Positions 33,137 to 42,886 are shown, counted from the first letter of the stretch. The stretch: 64,000 bases of DNA from Rhizobium sp. TH2 (GCF_024707525.1 NZ_CP062234.1:34263-98262); one strand, 5' to 3'. The notes: a model not told the origin generated them from the sequence alone. Numbers and translations are program-made.

Positions 33137-34189
33137 ATGCTTGATCGTTCAATCCAGCCGCTTCCCGATGCTCAAGGGTTCTTTGGGAAATTCGGGGGTC
33201 GATTCGTTGCAGAAACCTTGATGCCGCTGCTTCTTGACCTGAATGACGAGTGGGGCCGCGCCAAGATGGATGAGGAATTCTGGCAAGGTTATGACGACCT
33301 GTCGCGAACCTATGTCGGTCGACCGAGCCCGCTTTATTTCGCCGAACGCATCACAAAGCGCTTGGGCGGCGCCAAGATTTACCTCAAGCGCGACGAGCTC
33401 AACCATACCGGCTCGCACAAGATCAACAATTGCATCGGACAGATTCTCATTGCCCAAAGAATGGGAAAACGCAGGATCATCGCCGAGACCGGCGCTGGCC
33501 AGCACGGTGTCGCCACAGCGACTGTCGCGGCGCGCTTTGGCCTGCAATGCGTCATCTACATGGGCGCGAAGGACATCGAACGTCAGGCTCCCAATGTTTT
33601 CCGGATGCGTCTGCTCGGGGCCGAAGTCAGACCTGTTACCTCCGGCAACGGCACACTCAAGGATGCCATGAACGAGGCCCTTCGCGATTGGGTGACCAAT
33701 ATCGACGATACCTATTACCTCATCGGAACGGTCGCCGGTCCGCATCCCTATCCCGAAATGGTCAGGACGCTTCAATCGGTTATCGGCAAGGAGGCCCGCG
33801 CGCAGATTCTGGAACAAGAGGGTCGCTTGCCAAACCTGCTGGTCGCAGCGGTTGGCGGAGGCTCGAATGCGATGGGCTTGTTCTACCCTTTCCTCGAAGA
33901 CAAGGACGTCATGATGCTTGGTGTGGAGCCGGCGGGCAAGGGGCTCGACACGTCGGAGCATTGCGCCTCCCTCAGCAAGGGCGTAGCCCATAACAGCCAT
34001 ACACGAGGAGCCTGCCGACAACCTGCTAAAGGTTCCTCTTCCCAGAGGGTCGTCGATGCGTCCTCAACGCACTCGCCCATTGAGCGCCACGCACCTTCGA
34101 ACATCGCCGCTCTATTCGCATCTTATGCTCACTTACCCCTATATCTCGGATGCGATCGATTGAAAAAATGGTTCGATTGCAACTCATAG
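33137..34189 (+). pseudogene. trpB: Tryptophan synthase beta chain, 3'-truncated
   Basis: Residues 1 to about 281 are a good Trp[21 protein letters not shown] is at the start, the PLP lysine is in [33 protein letters not shown] follows, and the phosphate-binding loop is [18 protein letters not shown]. Homology stops after EHCASLSKG near 33981. The expected continuation (GRPGVLHG, the tail domain with HSISAGLDYPG, about 120 residues) is absent. The remaining 69 residues are Ser/Arg-rich and overlap the end of a convergent gene. The lost part includes active-site residues for PLP and serine, so the product should be inactive. No trpA or trpF is near, so a working trpB must be elsewhere. Confidence 0.75.
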
Positions 34190-34560
34190 CGAGCCGCGAG
34201 CACGTCACGTCGCGACCCTTTGCAAAACCGACCGGCATCGCGAGCCATCACCGCGCTCAGGTAGCGCGCCGCTTCAATGTTCTCTGGAATTTGCTCCGAC
34301 CTGAGATCTATGAGAGCGACCCGCTGGAAGGCGCGTCCGCTTTTTGATTTCGAGACGACAAACAATGTCGGCTTATCTCGAAAATAGCCAATCTCGTACA
34401 TTTTACGATTGCCGAGCACATTCTCTTCGATCTTCACTGTCGTCCCAGTCGCTCCATCGCGGCAGATGAAGGATACCGGCCGAAAGACCTCGTAATCCGA
34501 TTGCGCCATCACTTGCTGTGAAGACAAAGCGATGAGCCAGGCAGCGGCGAACAATCTCAT
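34129..34560 (-). CDS. Hypothetical exported protein coupled to gspK
   Basis: This 143-residue protein has a clear signal peptide, [18 protein letters not shown], with cleavage near residue 20. The mature part has two cysteines (FICRDG and RFCKGS) that could form a disulfide. I do not recognise a family. Its ATG overlaps the gspK stop as TAATG, so it is translated from the T2SS operon and may be an accessory or a secreted protein of that system. The stop region overlaps the decayed tail of the convergent trpB. Confidence 0.65.
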   Translation of the reverse strand: MRLFAAAWLIALSSQQVMAQSDYEVFRPVSFICRDGATGTTVKIEENVLGNRKMYEIGYFRDKPTLFVVSKSKSGRAFQRVALIDLRSEQIPENIEAARYLSAVMARDAGRFCKGSRRDVLAARYELQSNHFFNRSHPRYRGK

Positions 34561-35447
34561 TATTCGACTCCAGAGCGGTACAAGACAAGAAATGGAATCT
34601 CTGGAGAGGTTCCGGCTGCGATAACCGCTTCCGTCCGCCGCGGATTGACCTCACCGTTCGACAGAAGCTCCATTCCAATCCGATAAGTGGATGCCGGCGC
34701 TGCATCGATCAGTGCAGCTTGCACGAGGAGAAGATCATCGAGCGTATCGGTCGCCGTGGCGCTCCGCGTGGATCTTGCCTGGAGAACTTCATCGACAGTC
34801 TCTGGCGCGACCTTTGGTAGCGCGGCAATCATTGACGCAGGAGCCGCGAAGACATTGAGCCGCCCACGGGGATTGTAGACCGTCACGAAACGCCGCAGGG
34901 CTTTGATATCCTCGGGAAACAAACCTATCACCCATCGAAGATCGTCAACGCTGCGAAAGCGGCCGTTACGCGGAAGGTAATCGAGCTTTACATAGTCCTG
35001 TCCCTCCGCTCCGCCAGCGCTGATGTCGTCATTCTCATCCCGCCAGTCGATCACGCGCGCGGCGAATTCTTGCGGAGACAATGTGGTGAGGCCTGCGGCC
35101 ATATAGGCTGCAGCGAGCAGATCTTTGCCGGACGCGTTGAGGTCGGCTTTTGCAGTATCCGTGGAGACCGTAAATGCGATCATGCCGTCGTTGAGCCGGA
35201 ACTGGCCCCCGCTCACACGTTCAGGAGGAAGCCCGAGTTGAAATAGCTCATAGGCCGCCAGCGAAAGCCCCGACTGGACCATGGCCTGCCGCTTGGTCTC
35301 GATCCCCGAGAGAGCCGCGATGTCGATCGAGTCACGTGACATGCCGAGCATGACCACGACCATGGCAGATAACAGTGTCAGAACGGTCAGGACCGCGATC
35401 AACACAAAGCCGTTCGTGTCAGCGCCGTGCTTCGACAGACGTATCAT
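34560..35447 (-). CDS. gspK: Type II secretion minor pseudopilin GspK
   Basis: This 295-residue protein starts with a short basic leader and the prepilin site in NGFVLIAVLTVLTLLSAM. It lacks glutamate at position 5, as is normal for GspK, which caps the pseudopilus tip. The large globular part contains YMAAGLTTLSPQEFAARVID and LPRNGRFRSVDDLRWVIG, as in the GspK helical insertion. It overlaps gspJ by four bases. It is the last pseudopilin of the gspD-K run. Confidence 0.87.
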   Translation of the reverse strand: MIRLSKHGADTNGFVLIAVLTVLTLLSAMVVVMLGMSRDSIDIAALSGIETKRQAMVQSGLSLAAYELFQLGLPPERVSGGQFRLNDGMIAFTVSTDTAKADLNASGKDLLAAAYMAAGLTTLSPQEFAARVIDWRDENDDISAGGAEGQDYVKLDYLPRNGRFRSVDDLRWVIGLFPEDIKALRRFVTVYNPRGRLNVFAAPASMIAALPKVAPETVDEVLQARSTRSATATDTLDDLLLVQAALIDAAPASTYRIGMELLSNGEVNPRRTEAVIAAGTSPEIPFLVLYRSGVE

Positions 35448-36169
35448 CCGCCTTCTCCCGATTTATCCGGGCGGACTACATCGGCTCTGTCACTTGGCTT
35501 TGCGCCTGGACGCAGGCTGCAACTGCCCTTTTCGGGGAAACCGCAACCCGGCTCAGCGTCCGTGTCCAGCTTCACCCTCAGCGTCGATCTGGTTTTGTCG
35601 GCGCGCCATAGAGTCAGCCTTACGGCCACCGGCAGTTGACTTGCGTTTTCCCAGGCGGTCGTCAGGACCTCTCGACCATCCGGGAGCCTGCCATAATAGG
35701 CGAATGTAACTACATATCCATCGCTCCAGATCGCCGCCGGCTGTTCAAAGGCGAGGTCGCTGAACGATATCGCCTGTGGCGGAATATCTGGCGCCCGTCG
35801 GATGAAGCCGCGATCGCCATCGATCTGAATCGCATTCAAGTTTGTCCCGCCGTCTGCGAACTTTGTCTCGCGGGCGAAGACCATGCTTCGCTCGGCGCCA
35901 TTGAACACAAGTCCGGCATCCTTGCCCGCCCAGCGAATTGGTGCGGCCCGCTCGATATCGCGCGAAAGCGCGGCCAGTATCAATGTGCCGTTCTCGATGC
36001 TTTCGCTCTGCCGCTGGATGCGGCCGGACATACGCGTGGTCAGTGACGCAATCGAGAACAGCGCCGCCAGAAGCAGCGCGCTGATCGTCATTGTTGCCAA
36101 CAACTCAACAAGCAGGAAGCCGCTTCGGGCCTTGCCACGGATGATGTTGCCATGGAGCCAGAGCATCAT
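35444..36169 (-). CDS. gspJ: Type II secretion minor pseudopilin GspJ
   Basis: This 241-residue protein has a prepilin site in RSGFLLVELLATMTISALLL with Glu at position 5 after the Phe. The globular domain contains RIQRQSESIENGTLILAALS and QPAAIWSDGYVVTFAYYG. GspJ forms part of the tip with GspI and GspK. The start at 36169 gives a 16-residue leader that is somewhat long; an ATG a codon later is possible. It overlaps gspK and lies 3 bases after gspI. Confidence 0.85.
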   Translation of the reverse strand: MMLWLHGNIIRGKARSGFLLVELLATMTISALLLAALFSIASLTTRMSGRIQRQSESIENGTLILAALSRDIERAAPIRWAGKDAGLVFNGAERSMVFARETKFADGGTNLNAIQIDGDRGFIRRAPDIPPQAISFSDLAFEQPAAIWSDGYVVTFAYYGRLPDGREVLTTAWENASQLPVAVRLTLWRADKTRSTLRVKLDTDAEPGCGFPEKGSCSLRPGAKPSDRADVVRPDKSGEGG

Positions 36170-36172
36170 GAG

Positions 36173-36589
36173 CTATCCCCCGACCAGTCTGATCGTCTCA
36201 ATCGTCAGATCCAAGCCACGCGGCCCCGAAACCCTGACCACCATCCGGAAGGGGGCCCAGCGTGGAGGTTTGCCATCCTGTATATTTAAATTGGCGAAGG
36301 GGAGTTCGACATTGCTGAACTTAAGCTGCCAGCGATAGCCGTTCATGGTCCCGCTGCGTGGTTGAAGGGCGACTGGTCCAGTTCCAAGTGGGGCGCCTAA
36401 CAGGCTGCGTGCGACAAGTTCGGCCCCCACCCTTTCCTCGGCCTTTGCCGTTCCAGACGCCGATGAGACTATCCCCTGTTGGACAGCAAACGTTCCGATC
36501 GCGAGCACCATAAAAGCGACGAGTACCTCGATCATTGTGAAGCCGTTGCGGTCGTTGTATCGCCCGGCGCTTGACGGTTTTGCATTCAT
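36173..36589 (-). CDS. gspI: Type II secretion minor pseudopilin GspI
   Basis: This 138-residue protein has a prepilin site in RNGFTMIEVLVAFMVLAIGT with Glu at position 5. The rest is short, as usual for GspI, with ELVARSLLGAPLG and MNGYRWQLKFSNVELPF. The start overlaps the gspH stop by four bases, so translation is coupled. Confidence 0.87.
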   Translation of the reverse strand: MNAKPSSAGRYNDRNGFTMIEVLVAFMVLAIGTFAVQQGIVSSASGTAKAEERVGAELVARSLLGAPLGTGPVALQPRSGTMNGYRWQLKFSNVELPFANLNIQDGKPPRWAPFRMVVRVSGPRGLDLTIETIRLVGG

Positions 36590-37053
36590 CGGTCGATCCC
36601 CACAATCCGGATCGCTGCCGTTACTCGATTAACGTCGATCGCGATTGTCGAGCTTCGCGATGCGAGGATGATGCGGGCACCGGATGAGCCTCCGTCGGCC
36701 AAAAAGCTTACGCTCCTCAATCCCTCCGGCAGAATTCGAAGTGAAACGCCATCGGGAACGCGCACGCTTTGACGCAGCCGCTCGGATCCGATCACGCCCT
36801 CCTTGGTATTGACGGATATGCTGCTGGCACCTCCAAGAAGCGCGGTAATATTGCGATCTCTTCGCAAAAGACTAGCGATCTCGAATGCCTTGGCTTTCAC
36901 GACGGCGACGCTGGCGCCGGGCCGGAAATACGGCAGTGCAAGTGTCGCCAGCATGCTCATGATCAACATGGCCAATACGACTTCGAGGAGAGTGAAGCCT
37001 GACTGGCTGTCGCGCTTTGGCGCCCGGTCAGTCGGTGCTGATATCGGCATCAT
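36586..37053 (-). CDS. gspH: Type II secretion minor pseudopilin GspH
   Basis: This 155-residue protein has a prepilin site in QSGFTLLEVVLAMLIMSMLA. A GspH domain follows with AKAFEIASLLRRDRNITALL and near the end GARIILASRSSTIAIDVN. I choose the ATG at 37053 because AGGAGGT lies six bases upstream. The longer frame from 37140 would run far into gspG. The chosen start still overlaps gspG by 26 bases. Confidence 0.85.
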   Translation of the reverse strand: MMPISAPTDRAPKRDSQSGFTLLEVVLAMLIMSMLATLALPYFRPGASVAVVKAKAFEIASLLRRDRNITALLGGASSISVNTKEGVIGSERLRQSVRVPDGVSLRILPEGLRSVSFLADGGSSGARIILASRSSTIAIDVNRVTAAIRIVGIDR

Positions 37054-37489
37054 TTCCCGAACCTCCTGCAGTGCCATCGGCACCGAATGAGGAAATCCGA
37101 TACGGGCCTTTCGCGCCTGGAACCGCGTATTGGTAGGCATTGCCCCATGGGTCGGTTGGGACTGCAGCTTGCTGCAAATACGGGCCGTTCCAGTTGTCGG
37201 CCGATCCGGGCTTCTCGACGAGCGCCTTCAGTCCTTCGGTCTTGGACGGATATCGCCCGACATCGAGGAAGAAGAGATCGAGCGATGACTTGAATGACGT
37301 GACCTGAAGAGCGGCAGCGCGCGTCCGAGAACTTGTGAGATAGTTGAGTACGCGTGGACCGACCAGACCCATGACCAGGCCGAGAATGACGAGCACGACG
37401 AGCAGTTCCACGAGCGTGAAACCACCGCTCTTGTCCCGCTTTGACTGAATAGGAGTGTAAGGATTTTGAATCTTCAGCACAGTCTTCAT
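37028..37489 (-). CDS. gspG: Type II secretion major pseudopilin GspG
   Basis: This protein of about 153 residues polymerises into the pseudopilus. The prepilin site is in SGGFTLVELLVVLVILGLVM. The calcium-binding, tail-specific residues are in LDVGRYPSKTEGLKALVEKP, NWNGPYLQQAAVPTDPWGN and ISSFGADGTAGGSGNDADIS, a typical GspG ending. The leader is long, about 25 residues. Start ATGs at 37507 and 37489 are both possible and neither has a strong ribosome site. Confidence 0.9.
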   Translation of the reverse strand: MKTVLKIQNPYTPIQSKRDKSGGFTLVELLVVLVILGLVMGLVGPRVLNYLTSSRTRAAALQVTSFKSSLDLFFLDVGRYPSKTEGLKALVEKPGSADNWNGPYLQQAAVPTDPWGNAYQYAVPGAKGPYRISSFGADGTAGGSGNDADISTD

Positions 37490-37511
37490 GACATTGGGTC
37501 CATACATTGGA

Positions 37512-38723
37512 TCAAACCAGGAGATCGTTGATGCTCATCAGTGCGCTCATGATGGAAAGGATCAGCCAGCCGATCAAAAGGCTCACGCCCATCATCAGCG
37601 CCGGTCCCAGAATGGCGGTTAGCCGTCCAAGCTGGCTGTCGAGCTTGGTCTCGTAGAAGCCTGCGACGCGGCCCGCGCTGGCGCCGAGATCCCCCGCCTC
37701 TTCCCCGATGCGCAGCATCTGCACGACATGGGCGGGCAGGAGTGTTTCCCGGGCAAGCGCCTGTGAAAGGCGTTTGCCGCCCCGGACCTCCGCGATCACG
37801 TTGTCGATCTTGTGCATGGTGTCCGGCAGCGGGCTGATGCCGCGGATGAGGCGAAGGGAGGTTGAGATATCGACGCCGTTCTCCAGCAGAATTTGAAGCG
37901 TCCTGCAGAAGGTAAGCGTTATATGGTAGGTTACTGCTTGCCGTGTGAATGGAAGCCGTGACAACAGGCTGAGCCAAAGAGCGCGCTTTTTTCCGAATTG
38001 TTTGATGATGAGTAAGGCGACGAGAAGCCCGAGCACAATGCCGCCAATGACGTCGATGTTGGCGCGGAACGTTTCCGAGAGGCGAAAGACGAACAGGGCC
38101 GACGGACTGATCTTGTCGCGAAAGCCGGCTATCGCGCCTTCGAATTGCGGGATGATGTAAAGAAGCACGAATATGAGGACGCCGACTGCGGCAACCGCGA
38201 GAAAGCCGGGATAGGCCATCGCCGAAATGAGACGTTTGCGAAGCCTCTCGCTTCTCCGCCGTTCTTGCGCAATGCTGTTAAGCGCAGGCTCAAGCCGGCC
38301 GGACGCTTCGGCCACTTCCACCATCTTTACATATAGCGGAGGGAAGAGTTTCGGGTGCTGCAGGAGGGCCTTTGACAGGCTGTTACCGCCGGCAAGTCCG
38401 GTGTGCAGCTGTCGTATCAGGCGCACCAGCCAACGCCGGGTCTCCATTTGCGTCAGGATGACAAGTGCCTCATTCAGCGTAACACCGCCCTTGAGAAGCA
38501 TCGCGAGATCAACAGTGAAACCCGTTATGTCCTCTGCGCCCGGTTCCGGTGCCAGCCATTCCCGCCAACTCCTGCCGCCACTGGCGCTCGTCTCGCGCAT
38601 GGACAGTGGCGTGATACCGGCATTGTCCAGCTGGGAGAGCACGTCCGCAGGTGTCGCGGCCTCGATCGTCCCTTCAAGGACCTTTCCGCTTGCATTGAGC
38701 GCCTTATATTCGAAAATGGTCAT
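37512..38723 (-). CDS. gspF: Type II secretion inner-membrane platform protein GspF
   Basis: This 403-residue protein has two cytoplasmic GspF domains and three membrane helices. It begins MTIFEYKALNASGKVLEGTI. Domain 1 has LAMLLKGGVTLNEALVILTQ and GNSLSKALLQHPKLFPPLYV. A helix near residue 175 reads AVGVLIFVLLYIIPQFEGAI. Domain 2 has LPAHVVQMLRIGEEAGDLG. The ATG at 38723 overlaps the prepilin peptidase stop as ATGA; the longer frame to 38750 is not needed. Confidence 0.92.
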   Translation of the reverse strand: MTIFEYKALNASGKVLEGTIEAATPADVLSQLDNAGITPLSMRETSASGGRSWREWLAPEPGAEDITGFTVDLAMLLKGGVTLNEALVILTQMETRRWLVRLIRQLHTGLAGGNSLSKALLQHPKLFPPLYVKMVEVAEASGRLEPALNSIAQERRRSERLRKRLISAMAYPGFLAVAAVGVLIFVLLYIIPQFEGAIAGFRDKISPSALFVFRLSETFRANIDVIGGIVLGLLVALLIIKQFGKKRALWLSLLSRLPFTRQAVTYHITLTFCRTLQILLENGVDISTSLRLIRGISPLPDTMHKIDNVIAEVRGGKRLSQALARETLLPAHVVQMLRIGEEAGDLGASAGRVAGFYETKLDSQLGRLTAILGPALMMGVSLLIGWLILSIMSALMSINDLLV

Positions 38724-39286
38724 ATGACACCCGACATTTTCAGGACCCATATCGACCAGCAGGCAGGTGCAAGCAGTGCACCGAAGGGCAAGCGGTCCAT
38801 GCGTTGGTCAGGTCTGATGGTCGTCAGGCCGATGGCGAAGATCAGACCCAAAGCGCTCGCTGAGAAGACGGACCAGGCAAATCCCTCGTAGCCAAGCAGG
38901 ATGCCCGAGGCTGCAGCCAGCTTAACGTCGCCAAACCCCATGCCATCATGGCCACGCAGGTGGAAAAAGACCTCGCGGATGACGAGGAAGACACCCCCGC
39001 ATGCAACCGCGTCCAAAAGCAGGAATGCGAGTTCAATAGGCCATGGGTCTGGCGTGCCAGCCAGACGCATCAGCGCACCTGTCATTGCTAGTGCGATTAG
39101 CGGACCATCGGGAATTATGAAGTCCCGGAAATCCCGCACGGCAATCCATATGGCCATGGCGGTGACGAACATAACCGCGACCGAAAACCACGAGTCGGAA
39201 ATCCCACCGTCGACCAACATAAGCGACCCCAACAGGCCTGCCGCCATGATCGCGAGGAGTTCGACGGCATTGAGCGACCTTACCAT
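38720..39286 (-). CDS. gspO: Prepilin peptidase (A24 family, GspO-like, short form)
   Basis: This 188-residue polytopic membrane protease cleaves the pseudopilin leaders. The two catalytic aspartates are in VRDFRDFIIPDGPLIALAMT and GHDGMGFGDVKLAAASGILL, the standard type IV prepilin peptidase (GxGD) pattern. It lacks the N-terminal methyltransferase/zinc domain of full-length PilD, as many alphaproteobacterial forms do. It overlaps gspD by seven bases and gspF by four. Confidence 0.88.
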   Translation of the reverse strand: MVRSLNAVELLAIMAAGLLGSLMLVDGGISDSWFSVAVMFVTAMAIWIAVRDFRDFIIPDGPLIALAMTGALMRLAGTPDPWPIELAFLLLDAVACGGVFLVIREVFFHLRGHDGMGFGDVKLAAASGILLGYEGFAWSVFSASALGLIFAIGLTTIRPDQRMDRLPFGALLAPACWSIWVLKMSGVI

Positions 39287-41460
39287 TTGGTAGTGCTCCG
39301 GTCGTTGATGACGGACATCTGCGATCGCAGGCTCTCGGCCACATCAGCCGCATCTTGCGCATCGCGGATGATGACGGGCCGTATGAGCACGATCAACTCG
39401 TTGCGTCCCTTAGTCTTGGCAGTGTTGGCAAACATGTCGCCGACTAGCGGGAGCTTCATCAGCAAAGGCACACCGCTTTTCGACTTTTGAGAATTGGCGC
39501 TGATCAGGCCACCGAGCACCACAGTCTGCTGATCGTTCACCGAAATCTGGGTGCGAATGCTTCGCTTGGAGATTGTTGGTGTGAGAGTGTTTGCCCCGCT
39601 CGCCACGCTGGATATTTCCTGAACGATATCCATGGTCACCGCATCCGTCTGGCTGATGCGCGGCGTGACATTCAGGATGATGCCGGTTTCCCGGAACTGC
39701 ACTTGGTTGACCACGGGCGCCAAGCTGTTTTCCACGCTTTGGGACTGTTGCGTGGTGATCGGCACTTCGTCGCCGACCTGTAGCGTCGCTGTCTGGTTCT
39801 CGATGACGACCAGAGATGGTGACGACAGAATTTCGACATCCGTCAGCACGTTGAGCGCTGAGATGATAACATCGGGGTTGGCGTCAGCTCCGCCGACGAA
39901 ATTGAGCCCGGGCGTCTGTTTCCGAATCGAATTGCCGGCACGGTCTATCAGGCTGAGCGAGCCATTGTCCTTGCCCAGTCCCAACTGTTTGCTCTTGAGA
40001 AAATACTGAACGCCATATTTCAGATCTTCGGTCAGGCGAACCTCGGCAATCGTCACGTTGATGGCGACCTGCACCGGAGTGGAGTCCAGTTTCTTCAGGG
40101 TTGCGACGACCTGCTCTGTGTGGTCTCCGTCACCATAGATGACCACAGAGTTATTGGACGCGTCGGCGCTGATCCGCAGAGTGGAAGCCTCGCGGGCGTT
40201 CGAAGTGAGATCCACCACATTGGGCAGCCCACTATCCGTTTGCGCGTCATCGCCGAACGCCGATGCAATGCGGTCTACGGGGGCAGGCGCATTTGCTTTG
40301 TCTGCGGCATCGTCCTGACCGGCATTCTGGTCTTCGCCAGGCTGATCGAGTTGCGGCACTGGCGCTGGCTTGGCAGGCGTGTTGGTATTGGCTCCTACGC
40401 CGAAAAGTCCGGCGACGACTTTCGCCAGCTCCTCCGCCTTGCGATATTTGACTTTGTAGATCACGACGTTCTGGCCCGTTGCGGAATCCTGCTGATCCAG
40501 CCGGCGAACCCACGTGTCGGCGCGTCGTATCAGGGCCGGATTTTTCGAGATGGCCATAATGCCGCGAATGCGGCTGACCACCCTGAACTGGATGAGGCTA
40601 TTGTCGCCCTTCACATTGAAAATGCGCTCAAGCTCGGGAACAACGTCCTCGGGCCGCGCCTGGACCAGCCGAAATATGGACACCCGCTGGTTCTGCATGA
40701 AGTCCGCGTCGAAGGACATGATTGCCTCGACCACCTCGGTGCGCTGGGGCCCGCTACCGCGAACTATTATGCTGTTGCCAGACGCATTAATACGCAGCCC
40801 GTCTGCTTGTCCGACAAACCCGTTGAGAAGGTCCATAACCGACGATGCCGGCAGATATCTGAGCGGGACGATTGACACGCCAAAGCCCGCACGGACCTTG
40901 CGGCCATTGTCGATGGTGCCAGCCGATGTGTCGGTGGCAGTAACCCGGTAGCCGTTGCCGGATTTTACCAGCGAGAAGCCGAAGGCGGCGAGCGAAGACT
41001 CAAGCGATTTGAGAAGCGCCTCGCGGCTGACAGGTCGCGCCGAAGATATCGTAACGGGACCAGAGACATCGCCGTTGATGGTGTAATTCACCTTGAGCGC
41101 ATCGTTGAGGACGGCTCTGACGACGTCCTTCACGTCAACATTGTCGAAATTGAGCGTGTACTCGCCGGCAGTTGCCGTATCGTCAGAATCAACGGGGGTG
41201 ATCCCGCTGGCATCCGGCAAATAGTTTTCACTTCTGCTCCGAGAATCGGAGCGTCGATCGGCCGTCGAAAAGACACCGGCGTCTCTCGCCTTGCGAGCTT
41301 CGCGCGCTTTGACGTCGCCAAACACGCCGTCGATGAAGGTCGAATCTTCCTTGCCGTCGATACCACTGCCTTGGCAGCCAGACATCAACAAATTCACGAC
41401 CAAGAGCGTAGCAATCAGAACCCATGATTGTTTCAGCACTTTGGAGCTTGCACCTCCCAT
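39280..41460 (-). CDS. gspD: Type II secretion secretin GspD (lipoprotein)
   Basis: This 726-residue outer-membrane channel protein has a lipoprotein signal with lipobox LLMSGC near residue 29. The N0 domain is YTLNFDNVDVKDVVRAVLND near residue 105. N1-N3 repeats follow, including SVMDLLNGFVGQADGLRINA and VNVTIAEVRLTEDLKYGVQY-like segments with an acidic, proline-rich insertion at residues 365-400. The C-terminal secretin core has NQTATLQVGDEVPITTQQSQ and GVPLLMKLPLVGDMFANTAK. A lipidated secretin can reach the outer membrane without a separate GspS pilotin. It heads the minus operon. Confidence 0.93.
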   Translation of the reverse strand: MGGASSKVLKQSWVLIATLLVVNLLMSGCQGSGIDGKEDSTFIDGVFGDVKAREARKARDAGVFSTADRRSDSRSRSENYLPDASGITPVDSDDTATAGEYTLNFDNVDVKDVVRAVLNDALKVNYTINGDVSGPVTISSARPVSREALLKSLESSLAAFGFSLVKSGNGYRVTATDTSAGTIDNGRKVRAGFGVSIVPLRYLPASSVMDLLNGFVGQADGLRINASGNSIIVRGSGPQRTEVVEAIMSFDADFMQNQRVSIFRLVQARPEDVVPELERIFNVKGDNSLIQFRVVSRIRGIMAISKNPALIRRADTWVRRLDQQDSATGQNVVIYKVKYRKAEELAKVVAGLFGVGANTNTPAKPAPVPQLDQPGEDQNAGQDDAADKANAPAPVDRIASAFGDDAQTDSGLPNVVDLTSNAREASTLRISADASNNSVVIYGDGDHTEQVVATLKKLDSTPVQVAINVTIAEVRLTEDLKYGVQYFLKSKQLGLGKDNGSLSLIDRAGNSIRKQTPGLNFVGGADANPDVIISALNVLTDVEILSSPSLVVIENQTATLQVGDEVPITTQQSQSVENSLAPVVNQVQFRETGIILNVTPRISQTDAVTMDIVQEISSVASGANTLTPTISKRSIRTQISVNDQQTVVLGGLISANSQKSKSGVPLLMKLPLVGDMFANTAKTKGRNELIVLIRPVIIRDAQDAADVAESLRSQMSVINDRSTTKW

Positions 41461-41539
41461 AACTACCCAATGACGTCACGAGCTTCGAACGGCCCATCGC
41501 AATGGGCCGTCCGTGATCGGGCTGAGGCCCGGATCTGAG

Positions 41540-42445
41540 TTAGGCGCTACCGATCGTGCCGTTGACGCCGCTCGGGAAGAAGCTGGCATTGCTCGGCTCC
41601 GCGCCGAGATAGACAACATTCAGGACCTGGTCGGGAGTGCGGCTGAAAGCGAGGCCGTTGGCGTCGGTCGGGACGATATTGACCTTGTTCTTGTTGCCGA
41701 TGCCCTGATCGACTTGCGTGTCGCCGTCGAGCGAATCGCGTGCGTCGGAAATCGCCCGTGCCTGATCGAAGAAGCCCTTGGAAGCGAGCAGCGTGCGAAT
41801 TTCACCGGCATGATAGGCCTCGACGGCGAGCAGACCGGCAGCGGCTTCGAGGATGTCCGGGTTGCTGATCAATCTTGCCGCACCCTTGTAAGCCGTCACG
41901 CCGACGTCTTCGAAAATGAAGGCAGCAAGCAGGAAGTTGTCTTCATTCGCAAAGGCGTTGAACTTCTGATTGTTCTTGATCAAGCCCGCGGCACGTGCGG
42001 CAGCGGTGAAGCTCGTATTGAGATTGATATCCGGTCGTGCGACGGCGGAGGACGAGAGTGCCGAACGCAGGAACTTGACGTGTGCTTCCTCGTCGTTGGC
42101 GATTTCCTGTGCGTACTCCTTGATGAGCTTGGAGTTGAAATCGACCTTCTTGCCGCCCGTCACCGCGCCGAGCGTCCCGGTGCCGGTGGTGTCACCCGCT
42201 GCAAGCCGGCGACCAAACGCAGCGATCAGATAGAATTCAGCCTCGAGGTATTCGAGGTTGAGAGCAAAGTTGAGAATGTCGGGATCGGTCACCGCGGCTT
42301 GCGCAACATTCGGCGTGCCGCCCACGAGGCCGATCGTGGCGGCGCCGGCCGCCAGAAGACCGGCAGACTTCAAGAAGGCGCGACGGCCCGCCTGCATATC
42401 GATTTTTTTCAGATCAACGGAGTTCTCAGAGAAGATGGTCGACAT
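41540..42445 (-). CDS. Ferritin-like domain protein with Tat signal, candidate T2SS cargo
   Basis: This 301-residue protein is related to the desiccation-related PCC13-62 / ferritin-like domain group. The N-terminus has a twin-arginine signal, GRRAFLKSAGLLAAGAATIG, with an AQA cleavage site near residue 50. The helical body contains ILNFALNLEYLEAEFYLIAA, EIANDEEAHVKFLRSALSSS, FIFEDVGVTAYKGAARLI and AGLLAVEAYHAGEIRTLLAS. These give the Glu/His set of a four-helix di-metal fold. It sits alone between the two divergent T2SS operons. Tat export of a folded protein followed by T2SS is a known route, so it is a good cargo candidate; that role is inference. Confidence 0.85.
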   Translation of the reverse strand: MSTIFSENSVDLKKIDMQAGRRAFLKSAGLLAAGAATIGLVGGTPNVAQAAVTDPDILNFALNLEYLEAEFYLIAAFGRRLAAGDTTGTGTLGAVTGGKKVDFNSKLIKEYAQEIANDEEAHVKFLRSALSSSAVARPDINLNTSFTAAARAAGLIKNNQKFNAFANEDNFLLAAFIFEDVGVTAYKGAARLISNPDILEAAAGLLAVEAYHAGEIRTLLASKGFFDQARAISDARDSLDGDTQVDQGIGNKNKVNIVPTDANGLAFSRTPDQVLNVVYLGAEPSNASFFPSGVNGTIGSA

Positions 42446-42886
42446 TGGGCTACTCCCATATTGGATGGATTGAGTGTCTTTGCATGCTAGCTCGCCTCCT
42501 CAGCCGTAAGTCGACATTCAAAAAGCATTGTCCGAATAAAAGACAATGAACCCGCTTCCTTGCTGTAGAACAACAAAGAACATCGACGCTTCAGGCAGTC
42601 CTGAGCGATATGTGAAAAGATTGCTTCTCCCTCACGCCAACAGGTACGGCGGCGTCATCGGAAAAGTTTCAACAAATCCTTAAAAACGTATCGAAATGGT
42701 CCAAGGTTTAGAACAAAGTTTCGTAACGCATTGATGTTAATAGATATTATTTTTTCGATTGCCGTTCCTGCTTCCCTCGTCTTCTCGCCCGGATTGACAG
42801 AGCCTTGCTGTTGGTGACATGAATGGCGCGATCTGCACGGTCGCGCACACGATCCAGAACCAGAAAAATATAGCTCTGACGGAAGC
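42446..42886. other. 441-bp regulatory gap between divergent T2SS operons
   Basis: I see no gene here. The part from 42655 to 42760 is AT-rich and should contain the promoters for gspE and for the ferritin-like gene, but I cannot name a clear -35/-10 pair. The minus-strand frame at 42655-42897 has no ribosome site and reads as noise. Confidence 0.4.
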
